Shown here in pieces: positions 42,173 to 54,217 of a stretch of 64,000 bases of DNA (within the stretch, counting starts at the first letter, position 1; each line of letters begins with the position of its first letter). The DNA is from Bradysia coprophila. Lineage: Eukaryota; Arthropoda; Insecta; Diptera; Sciaridae. The DNA is taken from the NCBI RefSeq assembly GCF_014529535.1, contig NW_023503608.1, positions 10,342,501 through 10,406,500 of the forward strand, written 5' to 3'. The notes beneath the pieces were generated by a model, which was not told the origin of the DNA, did not search any database, and saw only the letters and a list, made by a program, of their open reading frames with translations. A program made the position numbers and the translations under genes.

Positions 42173-44398
42173 TTCAATCACTTTTTACTGTCAACTAATC
42201 GATAGGTCGAATAATGAATGCAATTTTCGACAGAAAAAGCAAATAGTAAATGGATATCGGAGATGCTTGACATTCACTTTCCACTAAAGATTGTGAAGCA
42301 AAAAACCGTTTCAACTTACTCTTATCAGAACATTAACTTTTGAGGAGATAACGTTTTGATCGATAAACAAATGAAATTAATTGTTTGTTTGTGTAGAGCA
42401 TGGAGTTTAGCCAGTTATATTACCGGAAAATGAGCGTATGTTGAATTGATTTTTATCACTCAGCAGATTTGCAATAAAATCAAAGTATAACTGGCTATCG
42501 AATCGACTAATGAAAATTCTGAAAATAGACAAACTAAATGGAAAGAATGGATTACTAGCAAACGAGTCGTGAAACAATCCCATTATTACAGTTCGTCAAA
42601 CAGAACACGAAATTGATAAACGATTGAATCTTAAGGAAGTACAAAATATATAGAAAAGTATGTCACGAGCGTGATAGAGACGCAAGTTATTGATAAAAAT
42701 GTGATAGAAATAGATGCAAATTATTAATGATCCCAAATCTGTTACTTCATTTTGTTAAATATCTCAAAATCTTTTAGTTCAATATTTTTATTATAAATTC
42801 CGCTATATGTACATCTACTAGATTAGTAGTCCGGAAACACATTTTTCCCAGAATGTCCCAGAAAGAACTGTCCTGGATTCAGAAACTAAGACTTGGATTC
42901 AGAAACTAAGACTTCTTTAAAAACCACCCTTCACTTGGGGTTACGATGAAGAATCCTTCTCCAGGAATTCTACGGCCGAAAAGAAGAGAAATTCTATAGC
43001 AGAGGTCACATTTGTACTTAAATACTAAATTGTGCTGAAATGAAGTTTTTATACTCCAAGTCGTTTAAAGCTGATTTCTACATAATTTTGGGTAAATTTG
43101 CTCTAACGGCTAGCTTTAACCGACTACAGATACACGTAATCATTGTAAGAAATGCTTCAAATAACTTAAACCACTTATTTATGAAGAATGGATGACAATT
43201 CCACTCATCCTAAAGGAACGGGCACTTTATAAATTGAAAATTTTGTCGTAGGGTGACCTTGTTGCAAACAAAATTTCGTAACAGATACTTGTTGTGAGGC
43301 TGGTATGGTAAGTTTGGTATTGTTGTAAAGCTTAGACTGCAGGCTGATCAGGCATTATTGTTTTGTTGCAAGAAGGGTCTACCTGTGTATTACAGAGGAG
43401 TTCAAGTTTCGCCGAGGAGGATGAAAATAAACTTTTTCAAAAATTGTACAATTCAGACAAATTTTGTAAAATGGAATAGAGCATGGAATCCTCTATCAAT
43501 GCCATTTAAAGAGTTTCAAACTCTCTTCATCTTGGACATATCACCATTTTAAAATGTCGAAATTTCGACTTTAGCTGGGCTCAGGCTAAATGAAATACAA
43601 TTCTTGTACGAGCTCCAATGTAATTAAAGTCAGGCCTGTACTTTTATAAGTACACTGGATTTGCGTGAAATATCAAATTTTACACTGGAAAGCGTCTTAG
43701 TTTTCTGACTAAAGGTAACAGAAACTATAGCTGGACTATAATGGGCCACATTTGAAATTGCGTTAACTGAATCGTCCAAGATCGATACTCAGAAAAATTT
43801 TCATGCTCGAGAAATCGAAAAAACTGCTATTGCTATGGAGGACGACACATTATAAACGACTAACGACGAAAACTGAAGTGTGAATACGGCATCTAGCTGT
43901 CGGCTCGGATACCGCAATAGTTCTCTTTAATTTGAACTTGTATTATAAAGATCAAGTCCAAGGTTATTCGAAATGTCAAAAATCATCCAAGGAGAACCCT
44001 AACCTGAAAGAATGTGCAGTGAAAATTAGCAGTCACTTTGTTCAAGTTTGAGTAGAAACAAATGTTTGAATGGTTCTCATCGAGGTTCTCATGGCTTGCT
44101 TGTAAAATATTGAGCTGAAACACTTACGCTATACAAGAAACATTAAATTAAAAGTTTTTGTAGATCCGGACAAAACATAAAATTAAACAGCATCTCAATA
44201 GATCAGTGTCACGTAACGGTTTCTTCTCTATAGTGTCAAATGAGTTGTCAATTTCACAAAACTAACCTCAATCAATGACAGCTCCATATAAATTTTTGTA
44301 ACATTGTGGTTAGCTTTGTAAAAATGACAGCTCGTTTGACATCTCAAACGACATTGACAATAATCTTTTTTTCACCGAGTTGAGGGTTAGGGTTCTCT
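42173..44398. other. Intergenic, no gene seen
   Basis: 5' flank of the esterase, then AT-rich DNA. About 42690-42790 contains a faint relative of the piggyBac-like family (AATCTGTTACTTCATTTTG). GAGAACCCTAACCTGA near 43994 is roughly inverted by TTGAGGGTTAGGGTTCTC at 44380-44397, possibly old element ends. The ORF at 43358-43552 has no support. Confidence 0.4.
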
Positions 44399-44590
44399 AT
44401 AGACTGTTATGATCAGACCGAGAGAACCGAAGACTAGTTAATTATAACTTGCCTTGGGGTACTTGTCAAAATATTGCTTTCTCTTTCAACATGTTGCGTT
44501 GAGAGCGAGAGGACCGAAGACCAGTCTATTATAAGTTGTCTTGGGGTACTTGTCAAAATATTTCTTTCTCTTTCATCATAACAGTCTATG
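44399..44590. mobile_element. MITE-like element with internal 87-bp tandem duplication
   Basis: ATAGACTGTTATGAT (44399-44413) is inverted as ATCATAACAGTCTAT (44575-44589). Inside, two copies of an 87-bp unit share GAGGACCGAAGAC-like and TTGGGGTACTTGTCAAAATA words (second unit starts about 44504). Non-coding. Confidence 0.65.
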
Positions 44591-45151
44591 GATGACGGTG
44601 TAGCCTGTACCTGTCAGTGTTCTGGTTTACAGTTACTAGGATTTGATCTATACACCCTTTACAATTTAAGCAATGTTTCTTTCTCAGAATATTGAACCAA
44701 AATATGGTCCGAGGCTGTGGTCTTTAAGCATCACTGAATCTATCTATAGATTATAGATTTCATTGCGCCTAAGAAGAAATCATTAATCTAAGCAGCCGGT
44801 GGTCTGTATTAATTCACTTGTACTCAAATACCACTATTGTAATACCACTGGCTAAAATCTTTTAAAGAGATAATACTAAAAGTGGTGATCGATCTAATGA
44901 ACGTTGAATTTGTGAGTCCAAGTGGATCATAAAAATATTTGTGTAGGATTGTGTATTTTCCGTGTTCCGTTCACTATTCAGAGTTATATACGTTATATGT
45001 GTTAAGGGTGACATTAATTTTTTTTGTTGCAATGTAAATTGAACATGTTCTTACAAATGTCACATTAATTTCCTGTCAATATTTGAGAGTTTCTTTCGCA
45101 TTCAACTTAAAACGACTTTAAGTCTGTTCGTTCGTACTTCCATACCATCAG

Positions 45152-46865
45152 ATGGGTAACAAGGCAAATCGCGCCCCTCGCAGAAAGAGGCTGAATAATT
45201 ATAAGAACCTATTACGGAAAATTAACAACACCGCGGTGACGGAAAACAATAAAGTTTCAACGGATGAAACTGTTGGACGTACTGTTGTGGTAGATGTTGT
45301 TTCGATTCTGTAAGTCTTTTCGTTTTGCTTTTAATTCGAATTATTTTCGAGCTAAGCTATAGAAATGGATTTTCAGAAATTCCGTTTCTGACACAGAACA
45401 CAAGACGTCGACGTTGACAACTGTAACTAATGTACACGATACACAGGATCCATTATTTGTGATAAAGTCGGAGGAGGAACCTCCGTTAATTTTTGATAAA
45501 CAATTGGATGAATTACCCATCGGCGATAACTCTCAAGGTATCTCAAATGCATCGGCCGGATCAATCACAACGATGCTAAAAATTGAACCGATCTCAAGTG
45601 AAGCCGTGATAGGAGATCCTTCAGTGCCCACTGAATTCAAAAATATGTGCAGGCTCTGTATGGTGAAAGATGAGGGCCATTGGATCGAAATATTTTCGAA
45701 GGAACCGTTTGATGGCTGTGATGAAATTACACCCTCGAATATAACGGAAATTATCGAACAATCCACCACTGTCAGGGTAGGTTGAGAGTCAAAACTCGTA
45801 GATGACTGACTGAAAGTTTGATGTTGTAACAAACCGGATTGCTTCTTTGTCTAAACACCTTTGGCACGACAACATTTTTCAATTCTCTATTGATTTTTTA
45901 GATATCCAGTAACGATAATTTGCCGAACAAACTTTGTGAACAATGTTTTTTGAGCCTACGGTTCGTACACAAATTTCGAGAGAAGTCCATACGCTCACAA
46001 AGCTCTCTCAGTTCAATGGTAAATGACTCAAGCCAACGGTTGTGCAAGGAAAATGAACAAGATCAAGTGGTCGTCAACACTGCGAGCTCACAGCCAATGA
46101 AAAAACTGATCAAAGTCATTCGTCTGAAGCCTTTACCGAAGTCATTCCTGAACGCGAAACGGAATCCAACCACCTACCGCCCTGCTAGACAAATCGTTAA
46201 TGTAGAAAAGGACGAAAAGATTACAGGTGACGTACAATGTGAGTTCTGCGGAAAGATATTTGAAGAAAGCCAATCGTTGCAGTATCACCTGAACAGACAT
46301 AATGGTCGGTAAACATTCTTTTGTTCTAGCTTATTCGGGGTTTACACCAAATTCTTCAAATTGAATTTCAGATGTGAAACCATTTACTTGTACAGAGCCA
46401 TTTTGTGATAAGAGCTTCTACTCGCCAATGAACCGCAAAAGTCATATTCTCAACGTCCATTGCATCGATCCGCAATTCAAATGCGACATTTGCGAAAAAG
46501 CTTACACAAAAGCGGAAAAATTGAAAATCCATCGAACCATACATTTTCCTCCGACGATACCATGTAAAATCTGTGGGAAGCTACTAAGAAGCCGGTAAGA
46601 TGATGCCGTTTTTCTTTCGAGTTTTTGTTTTACACAATTTTTTTTGCTTTCCACCAGATCATCGGTGTACAAACACCAAAAGAGCCATACCGAGCGAATG
46701 TTCCATTGCGACGACTGTGGAAAGCGATTTCAAAATGCGTATACTCTGCGGGTACATCGTCGAGTCCATACGATGGAAAAACCATTTATTTGTTGTAAAT
46801 GTGGCGAGGCCTTTGCTTATAACTGTTTGTTGAAGGCTCACACCGAGAGAAAACATTCGGACTAA
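45152..46865 (+). CDS. ZAD-type C2H2 zinc-finger transcription factor
   Basis: Five exons, 45152-45309, 45377-45776, 45902-46304, 46372-46594, 46658-46865, give 463 residues. A basic N-terminus (APRRKRLNNYKNLLRK) precedes a zinc-finger-associated domain whose zinc ligands are C144, C147 (MCRLCM) and C198, C201 (LCEQCF), split across an intron as is common. A basic linker is followed by six C2H2 fingers: CEFCGKIFEE, CTEPFCDKSFYS (C-x4-C), CDICEKAYTK, CKICGKLLRS, CDDCGKRFQN and CCKCGEAFAY, ending ERKHSD. ZAD proteins are an insect-expanded class of nuclear DNA-binding, often homodimerising regulators. The exon 3 donor (GTCGGT) is unusual but gives the expected inter-finger sequence HNDVKPFTC. 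Individual orthology is not determinable here. AATAAA is at 46928. Confidence 0.92.
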
Positions 46866-46927
46866 AGGAAATGTTGTATTTGGACGCTATGTGACCTGCC
46901 ACTGTTTCATTGATTGAAACCTCCTCC

Positions 46928-46933
46928 AATAAA
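46928..46933 (+). terminator. Polyadenylation signal of the ZAD gene
   Basis: AATAAA 62 bases after the stop codon at 46863-46865. Confidence 0.6.
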
Positions 46934-47879
46934 TTTTGTTTGAATTTTCAAGTTTATCGAATTGAAATGATTGACGTTCGCTGCTTTTAATTACGCCTCC
47001 TCTTTTTCTGTAACATTCCAAACTTAAATGAATTTATGGCCATAGCTTCGAGAGGTCCTCTTTTAAGAAATCTCTACAGTGCAGTGCAGGGAATGGTTGT
47101 AGTGCGTTGGTTAGAATTCAAGTAAAGCCACTCAATCTGTACTATCTAATTGATTTTCATCAAGCCCAGAATTCGTAGACCCGGTGCGTGTGGTATTTTG
47201 AGGTCTATCCGTCCTTTTCTTCATGTGATAGTCTAAAAAGTGACTGTACCGTTACCAGAAGGAAAAACAGTTTACTTTAAAAATTGTCTTTTATTAAAAT
47301 AGAAAAAAACATTTACATGCTCGGTACAAATATGAGATGCAGGGACGTGGATCATTTCTTAAATATACTTTTGTTTGGACGGATCATTTAAATTTCCTTC
47401 TTAATATCGACGATTCTTCATTTACAAATTTGTAGATAGATGCACAAAATGAACACAGATCTGAAACCCATGGTACTACTGAGAAACGACTAAAAATTCA
47501 TCGGAACATCTAAGTCGGCTTACGCAGCCAACGAGCAAATATTTTTTTACATGAGCAGAAGTAACAAACCAAGTCGAAGACGAGGAATGTGACTGCACAG
47601 GTCAAAAGAATATTTTCTCCCCCAGTTACGGCTAAAGACGTTGAAAATAGCTCTTTGCGCTTGTACGTGTGAAAAACTCTTTTTTCAATTGTGCATGCGA
47701 ATACTTATTACTATTAGAAGTTACCATAATTCTACTCTACTAGATACCTGCAACGCACAAAATCGTACGCTGCGTGGAATGTTAATAAATTGCAAATTTA
47801 AGGCCAAAGTGAGATTACTATCGTTACACTGAACGTTATGTGTAAACTTAAAATTTAACATTTTTATGGCTCCTAGCAC
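46934..47879. other. Convergent intergenic region; 3' untranslated part of the minus-strand locus
   Basis: No ORF of note. A minus-strand AATAAA (TTTATT at 47290-47295) is the best candidate end for the transcript carrying the two membrane ORFs upstream, implying a 3' UTR of about 590 bases. Confidence 0.45.
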
Positions 47880-48056
47880 TTATGCATAACTAACCCTCTG
47901 ATCGTATGCCTTTTCATCTTCCCACTCCTTTATATCCGGTAACGCATGATGTCTTACACCACAAATTACCGGACCGAATCGCAACAAAATTATAATGACA
48001 CCCACAATAAACATAGCCAGCAGTGCAACTGCGGGGTACATTACCAGAAACACCAT
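47880..48056 (-). CDS. 58-residue single-pass membrane peptide (second ORF of a candidate dicistron)
   Basis: ATG at 48056-48054 in a good context (GAAAATGG), stop at 47882-47880. One hydrophobic segment of about 24 residues (VALLAMFIVGVIIILLRFG) is followed by GPVICGVRHHALPDIKEWED and a charged tail. The ORF starts 31 bases after the stop of the upstream membrane-protein ORF, on the same strand and in what appears to be the same terminal exon; no acceptor is evident between them. Length, composition and a clean membrane segment make chance less likely. Function not recognised. An independent promoter inside the upstream gene is the alternative. Confidence 0.6.
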   Translation of the reverse strand: MVFLVMYPAVALLAMFIVGVIIILLRFGPVICGVRHHALPDIKEWEDEKAYDQRVSYA

Positions 48057-48087
48057 TTTCAATATAGGGATGGACTACGAATGCTAA

Positions 48088-49218
48088 TTAAATGTCACTC
48101 TCGCGTTTCTGCAATTCAACGTATTCTTCGGCTTGTGGATGATGTTGGTGATGCTGCTGCTGTTGTTGATGATGATGGAGTTGATGGGCTAATCGGCCGA
48201 ATCCCCTGGGTTCGTCAGGTCGTGGTGGCGAAACGACGTATTCGGTTTGTTCCAACTGAATTGATCAAAAGTAAAATTTTCAAATTCGCAGAAGAAAATT
48301 TAATTTTTAAAATCTTACCGGAGCTTGTTGGAAGTATGAAACGTCCTGTAGTTCAGTAAAATCTAGTGGTGGTTGTTTGTGTGGTGTTGCCGACCAAATT
48401 GAAACCAGCCAACGATTTCCTGTATGTCTGTCTTGCCAGTAATACTTATGACGAGAGCAGCAGCCGAGAATAATGTTGATTGCTAGATGAAAATAGTGGA
48501 AAGTCATGTGCATTAGAACATAGCACGTTTTGATCTCAAATTATTTACAGAAATAAAAAATTTGGCTCGAAACTTTGGGAACTTAATTATTCGATATTCA
48601 TTTATGACATCAGTGGGTCATACTCGATCTATTGGAACAAAAGAAATACCGATCGCGACTTGTCCCCTAAAGTAAAACTTTGCCAAACTTTGTCTAGCGT
48701 AATGCCGAAAATATCGAGTTAATTGCGGGAATAAACACACTAACTATTAACCAGATGGTTACCATCTGTTATCGATAATGACTTCAGGAATAAAAGGCAA
48801 AAGCTCTGACTAATGCGGTCTTATACAGCTCAAAGCATGTTCAAAAAAATTTAGTAAAAAATCTGAAATCAGTCAATTGAAAATAGTTACATCAATTGAA
48901 CTAATAGACCCGTTCTTTCTAAAAGTTTAGCTATTTAGCATTTTTCAACAACGCGTGTGTACTATGTACAGATCTCACTGCTTATTTAGTACTGCTGTAC
49001 AACAGATGCTGGGTGATATAAAAAGTTCATACCCGTGGTACGTTGCGACTGCTCTTTTTACTTTACTTTAACGTATTAAAACACTACTCACCAACGAGGA
49101 ATGTAAACAGAACGGTGCAAATTGCAATGGTAATGTAAAATGCTGAGTAATCTCCGAATAGCGGCTTTGAATTGAATGGATTGTTCAAGTATGCTGAACG
49201 TTCTTCAATAGTAGTCAT
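48088..49218 (-). CDS. Small single-pass membrane protein with His/Gln-rich tail
   Basis: Three exons, 49218-49092, 48482-48319, 48255-48088, phase-consistent, 152 residues. N-terminus MTTIEERSAYLNNPFNSKPL, then a hydrophobic segment at about 25-50 (FYITIAICTVLFTFLVAINI), then CCSRHKYYWQDRHTGNRWL and IWSATPHKQPPLDFTEL, and finally a low-complexity LHHHQQQQHHQHHPQ run before a charged end (LQKRESDI). The segment after the membrane helix looks strongly constrained (many W, Y, R, H). I do not recognise the family. The short ORF at 48056-47880 follows at once downstream. Topology is not certain: there is no separate signal peptide. Confidence 0.8.
48751..48915 (-). mobile_element. Decayed piggyBac-like MITE inside an intron
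   Basis: Lies in intron 1 of the small membrane-protein gene. One end keeps TTAA (48747-48750) followed by CCAGATGG; internal words ATCTGTTATCGATAA and AAGCTCTGACTAAT are the inverse of the family words. The other end is lost. Confidence 0.6.
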
Positions 49219-51040
49219 CGTAGATTGTAGTCATTTGGCTGAAAAAGAATTCATTTAGTCACATCCCGACGAGCAATGTAATACTGCAATTTTAATAGCT
49301 CTCGAAAAAAACGATCTTTTGAAGGAAGCTTGTGGTCACGCCCTAGTCACACGTAAAATTACAATATTTCGATTATTCTGTGTCAATATTGAGAATGTTC
49401 CTAATCGCACACAATTTTGTCCTCTAACGACCGGTGTAGACAAATTTTATACGTACAACTTAACCATCTATTTTGTTGATGTTAAAGTATGTCAACAATT
49501 GGCTCTGCAATTACTTTCGTTGATGTTTTAGAATTAGTTATTATGTTTATAATTGCATTCGTTCGGATTAACTTAACACACCCGTGCATGCGTATGACAA
49601 TACATCTTTTTTATGTATTAATTACTCTTCGTTAACCATTTCATCATTGTGTTTGTGTTGAAACAGCACTCTTTGTAAGAATGAATGTTAAGGAATCTGT
49701 CTACGTCTAGGAAGGTTCAAAAGTTGGGAAAGTCGAAATTTAAAGGCAAGATATTCTAAACTGTTCCACTAAAACTGTCTTCATTTTGAATTAAATTTAG
49801 ATCTGGAAATATGGCAAACGTGCTTCGTGTTGGTACACAGAATTATTATTTTGGGTGTGGTACGATCAAAACATCACAACAACTTAATAAAACAAATTAA
49901 ATTGCGGTTTATATAGTCTCAGCAACGAGAAATATTAAGTTTCTCGTGGATGTAGTCATTCTATGTAATGCTAGGGACCGTTATTCAAGTCTTATCCAAA
50001 TACTTACAAATAATTAAATAATTCCACTTGTTAATTTCGACCACAAAAACTAAAACAAACTTCCAAACTGAACGAAACGCGCCTTTAACCGTCAGTTAGT
50101 AGAAATCTTGCTGAATGAATTTGATGTCGTCATCAAATTTAACTGAATGGAATATATAATGCGACTATACCACCTTGCAACGACACGGTACATGTCTCGC
50201 TTTTACAAAAGTGTTATATATGCGAGTATGTTGTGAGTTAGTTTCCCTGGTTGTCTTGAATGTATGCTGAAGAGAGATGGACTGATATTACCGAGAAAGA
50301 AACAGCTTTCGGATCGTGTAATTCATTAAATTCATTAAAGAACTAAACAGTGAAATAGAAATATGGATGGTGGATACGGCGAACAAGTAGATATAATATA
50401 ATTCTACTGCAGGTGATTTATTTTCTGTGGCATTCTGTCGTATATATTTGTTCGACGTATATACATGGCTCAACGTTTATACTTTTCTGAAAAAAAAAAT
50501 TTAACTCAAATAATGCATTCGTCGTTAAATGAAGCAATTAGTAAAATTAAGTTGAGACCATTGTTAAACTCAAACTGAAAAAGTAATTTACGAATTTAGC
50601 ATGTGTGGCTTGACTCGGTGTGTTTGCAGAAAATATATGTATGTGGGAAATGGAATTCCAATAAATTGGGTTCAATTTATACAACGGAAATAAATTAGAG
50701 AAAAAAAGTTCAATTAGTGTTTGCGATCAATTATGAATAATTGACAGCCTATTTTTTCCGCATATTTGCTTGAAACAATTTTCATATATTTACAAATGCG
50801 TAACTACGCTGTTAAATCACTACCAACACAATATTTAAGCTTAATTTTCGCAATAATCGTAAAATAATTGCAAAAAAAGAATCCTAAATACACGGAATTC
50901 GAACATTGAACCTTAGACGATCTCTTAGCAACAATCGAGGTTACACCTATATGGGAAAGCAATCAACTATTGCTAGCATTTTCTTATACTTCTTGCCTCA
51001 AGTTCTTTTGTTTAAAGTAAACATGTGCATGCCTAGTATA
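49219..51040. other. Intergenic, no gene seen
   Basis: 5' flank of the small membrane-protein gene followed by AT-rich DNA. Short open frames (49319-49531, 50288-50473) are unsupported. Confidence 0.4.
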
Positions 51041-51164
51041 CAGTGAACGACATCTCAAATGTCTCACTGTCAAATTTTTCTGAGAATTTTATTGTGTCAT
51101 TGCAAATTCACAATGACATTCTCTGAAAAAAATGACAGTGAGACATTTGAGATGTCGTTCACTG
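51041..51164. mobile_element. Tc1/mariner-type MITE, perfect 32-bp TIRs
   Basis: CAGTGAACGACATCTCAAAT.. at 51041-51072 is perfectly inverted at 51133-51164. Flanked by TA on both sides (51039-51040, 51165-51166). 124 bp, non-coding. CAGTG ends and a TA target fit Tc1/mariner. The perfect arms imply recent insertion. Confidence 0.9.
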
Positions 51165-51245
51165 TATTACAGTAGAATGTAAATGTATAGCAAAATACAT
51201 GAAGCAAAAGATTTTGTATCAAACACTACAAACACACTTTAAGAA

Positions 51246-51580
51246 ATGCTGAAAAGCATACATTTGGTCGTTTTTTAAATACTGGATTTTTTTTTAACTT
51301 TTGATATCTTTCCACCAGAATCCTTTCAAAAATGTACGACCGCAATTCCGACCACAAATGTGGTGGTAGCTTTTAACAGAAAATACATTTGGTTGTAGCA
51401 GTTTGACCGGCTCTGAGAAACGTGATCAGTTTATGAAAATTTCGTTAAACTGTTCACTTTTCTCAGAGCTGGTCAAACAACTACTATACAGCCAAATGTA
51501 AATTATGTTGAAAGCTAACACATTCGTGGTCGGAATTGCGGTCGTACATTTTTGAAAAAGGATTCGGATGGAAAGATACA
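51246..51580. mobile_element. Foldback element, copy 1
   Basis: Long imperfect inverted arms: TATCTTTCCACCAGAATCC..AATGTACGACCGCAATTCCG near 51306-51350, inverted by CGGAATTGCGGTCGTACATT..GGAAAGATA near 51531-51577. The centre contains GGCTCTGAGAAA and TTTCTCAGAGC. Non-coding, related to 52043-52475. Confidence 0.75.
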
Positions 51581-52042
51581 TAGCATCTGCAACCAAGCAG
51601 TAGAACAGAATTTTCAAGAGGGGCCTGCATATGCAACCCTACTATGTTGTCATATTATAAAAGATGAGAGTTGCCGGTGTACTATTATATATTTTGGACA
51701 CACATGCTCTAGTTGTTGACAGTATTTTGGTTTCGATAATAAAATGTTTATTGACAAATTTTAATTAAATAATAATATTTGACAATTATATGTGCGAATT
51801 TCTATAAATCTGTTTGAAATGACCTACTTGTTTACATTTTGAACTAAAAATTTTAAATTTGTGTCACTTTAGAGGCTATCATTAAATTTATACTGGTGGC
51901 GGTTTAAAAAAAATGTTTATTTCCTGACAGATCATATTAGAGAGGCTAAACATCCGTTAAAAAGGGTTCTAGTGCTATGAAGGATATAATCAAAAATGAA
52001 ATATGAGGCACACAAATGTAGGCTACAATTTTAACAAAGTAC

Positions 52043-52475
52043 CAGTGCCTCTTAAGAGGCACCGTTACTTTACCGAAAAGCATACATTAAGGCGATTTTT
52101 AAATACTGGATTTTAGTTTACTTTTGATGATATCTTTCCATCAGAATCCTTTTTCAAAAATGTACGACCGTAATTCCGACCACGAATGTGTTAGCTTTCA
52201 ACAGCTCTGAGCAGTGAGCAGTTTAACGAAATTTTCATTTCATCATTTCTCAGAACTCAAATTGCTACAACCAAATGTATTTTCTGTTGAAAGCTACCAC
52301 ATTCGTGGTCGAAATTGCGGTCGTACATTTTTCAAAGAGGATTCTGATGGAAAGATATCATCAAAAGTAAACTAAAATACAGTATTTAAAAATCGCAAAG
52401 CAGAGGCATCAAAGTAAACTAAAATCCACTGTTCAAAAAATGTATGCTTTTTAGCAAAGCATCGATGCCTCTTAA
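52043..52475. mobile_element. Foldback element, copy 2 (longer)
   Basis: Same arms as copy 1, extended outwards through TTTTAGTTTACTTTTGATGA, AAAAGCATACATT and a terminal GCCTCTTAA that is inverted at both ends. The right arm carries an extra insertion of about 50 bp. No transposase. 433 bp. Confidence 0.75.
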
Positions 52476-53839
52476 TCATGGAATATTTGTGTACAATTTC
52501 TATAGAGACGAACAAATTGAGTTATTTCACTATCGTTTTGATTAATGAATCGAAAAGCCATTCACACTCTGCGTTCTAAATGTTTGTCGTCAGTGTGCAA
52601 GTGCATACAACAACTACTTCTGAATGTGAAAAATGAAATGTTGCTTTTCGTTACACTTTCGTTCCACGAATGTAAATAAAATGTAATTACAGAGTTGAGT
52701 AATTAGTTAATTTATTGACTCACTTCTTTGTTACTGGAGTAATCTGAACACCCGTAAAAAAAAATAAAGAACATTTTTTGTGGATCTGCATTTACATTCA
52801 TTTTTTTGTTTTATTTAACATTGCATTACAACCTCATTGCTTTTTTTCTCTGTCATAAAAATGTATATCGTAAAAAACGTCCGTACAATTTAAATATTTG
52901 CGAAAATATTAATTACGACATTGTTGGCATGAAGATGAGCTGTTCACATTCATGACTAGGATGGGAATGGGAATTTTGCTCTATATACGTGTAGTCACAT
53001 TCCTTGCCTTCGGTTCGCATTAAAACTACACTGCATTTAAAAAACGATGTTCCTGTTTCCGAAGTAAATATTAAATAATCAAGGAAGAAACATATTAGGG
53101 GGATATATGGCCGTACGGAAAGGTTGGCAATTTTGTTGCTCCAATTTCTGATACCAAAGCACCTAGCAGGGTAATAGAGGTTTTACCACGTCAAAATTTG
53201 ACTATAGTACTACTCTATTTTTTTCTATTATCCTTGTAGGTGCTTTGCTGATACATCACCAGGTAGCCTTGAATTATTCTAAAATGACACAAAATTCCAC
53301 AAAAGGTTTTTTTTTGTCAAGTTGAAGTCACCTCATTATCGATCAACTCAGAGCCTCAGAGATGTCTGAGCTCATTCTTTCAGTCAGAACCTAAATTTTT
53401 TCTTAAACGGTTAGCTCCACCGAGCATTTTAGCATCAAATTTAATGCTAATCCGATTTGTATGTTACGTTACACGGTACAGTAATGCCCTCCCAATCACT
53501 GGGTATGACGGTGCTCGAGTATTAATATTACGCAGTAAAAACTCCGAAAAACGTTTATTTTGGACTGAGTTTCTTAGGACCATTATCACTCTGAAACGTT
53601 AAAAAGACCAGCACTGAAAATGGATTCACGGGTGTTTGCTATTGAAACTATTCATTTTTTTGTATAGTTATGCAAATGATCTACTTAAATGAAAATCTCA
53701 TTTCTAATTGCAATAATGCTTATCAAATCAGGTTGGGTTATCAACAGAGGCCTTGAATTACAATAAATTTTTCAACTCATTCAAACCGATGAAAATCACA
53801 ACTCTAGTCCCGAACAAACCATAGCCAAACAAACTCACA
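52476..53839. other. Intergenic, 5' flank of Kazal-like gene
   Basis: No gene. TACCAAAGCACCTAGCAGGG (near 53151) is roughly mirrored by CCTTGTAGGTGCTTTGCTGA (53232-53251), marking a small inverted-repeat element of about 100 bp. Confidence 0.4.
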
Positions 53840-54139
53840 ATGAGAAGCGTAATTTTAATTTTTACTTGTGTTGCTATAATAGCATCAGTAGCCGCTGAAG
53901 CAATGTTACCCTGTGTAGCTTGTTCTCGAGAAGTGGATCCTGTGTGTGCAACGCCGACCGCTGACAATGCAAACGGTGGACCACCGAGAACGTTTGACAG
54001 CCCTTGCTTAGTACAGGCCGCCGATTGTGGTTATTCAAAGCATCGTAAGTTCACAGAACGTTAACAAATGGAAATATATTTTCTGATTGCATTGTCTCTT
54101 TTAGAATATACTATTACACACAAAGGGAAATGTGATTAG
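53840..54139 (+). CDS. Secreted Kazal-like peptide
   Basis: Two exons, 53840-54044 and 54105-54139 (donor GTAAGT, acceptor TTTTAG), 79 residues. A signal peptide (MRSVILIFTCVAIIASVAAEA) is followed by a mature part with six cysteines at 25, 28, 36, 56, 63 and 78: C-x2-C-x7-C-x19-C-x6-C-x14-C, with VDPVCA after the second Cys and a GKC end. The C-x7-VC start and the C-x6-C spacing fit the non-classical insect Kazal type (vasotab-like peptides). Such peptides inhibit serine proteases or ion channels in haemolymph or saliva. Spacing between Cys3 and Cys4 is long because of a Gly/Pro/Asn-rich loop. AATAAA follows at 54212. Confidence 0.85.
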
Positions 54140-54211
54140 GCGATAATGAAAGTTAGTGATGCATGGTGTAATCGTGTTTTTTAACTGTAATTATGTTAAT
54201 TATGTAATGAA

Positions 54212-54217
54212 AATAAA
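54212..54217 (+). terminator. Polyadenylation signal of the Kazal-like gene
   Basis: AATAAA 73 bases after the stop codon at 54137-54139. Confidence 0.6.
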
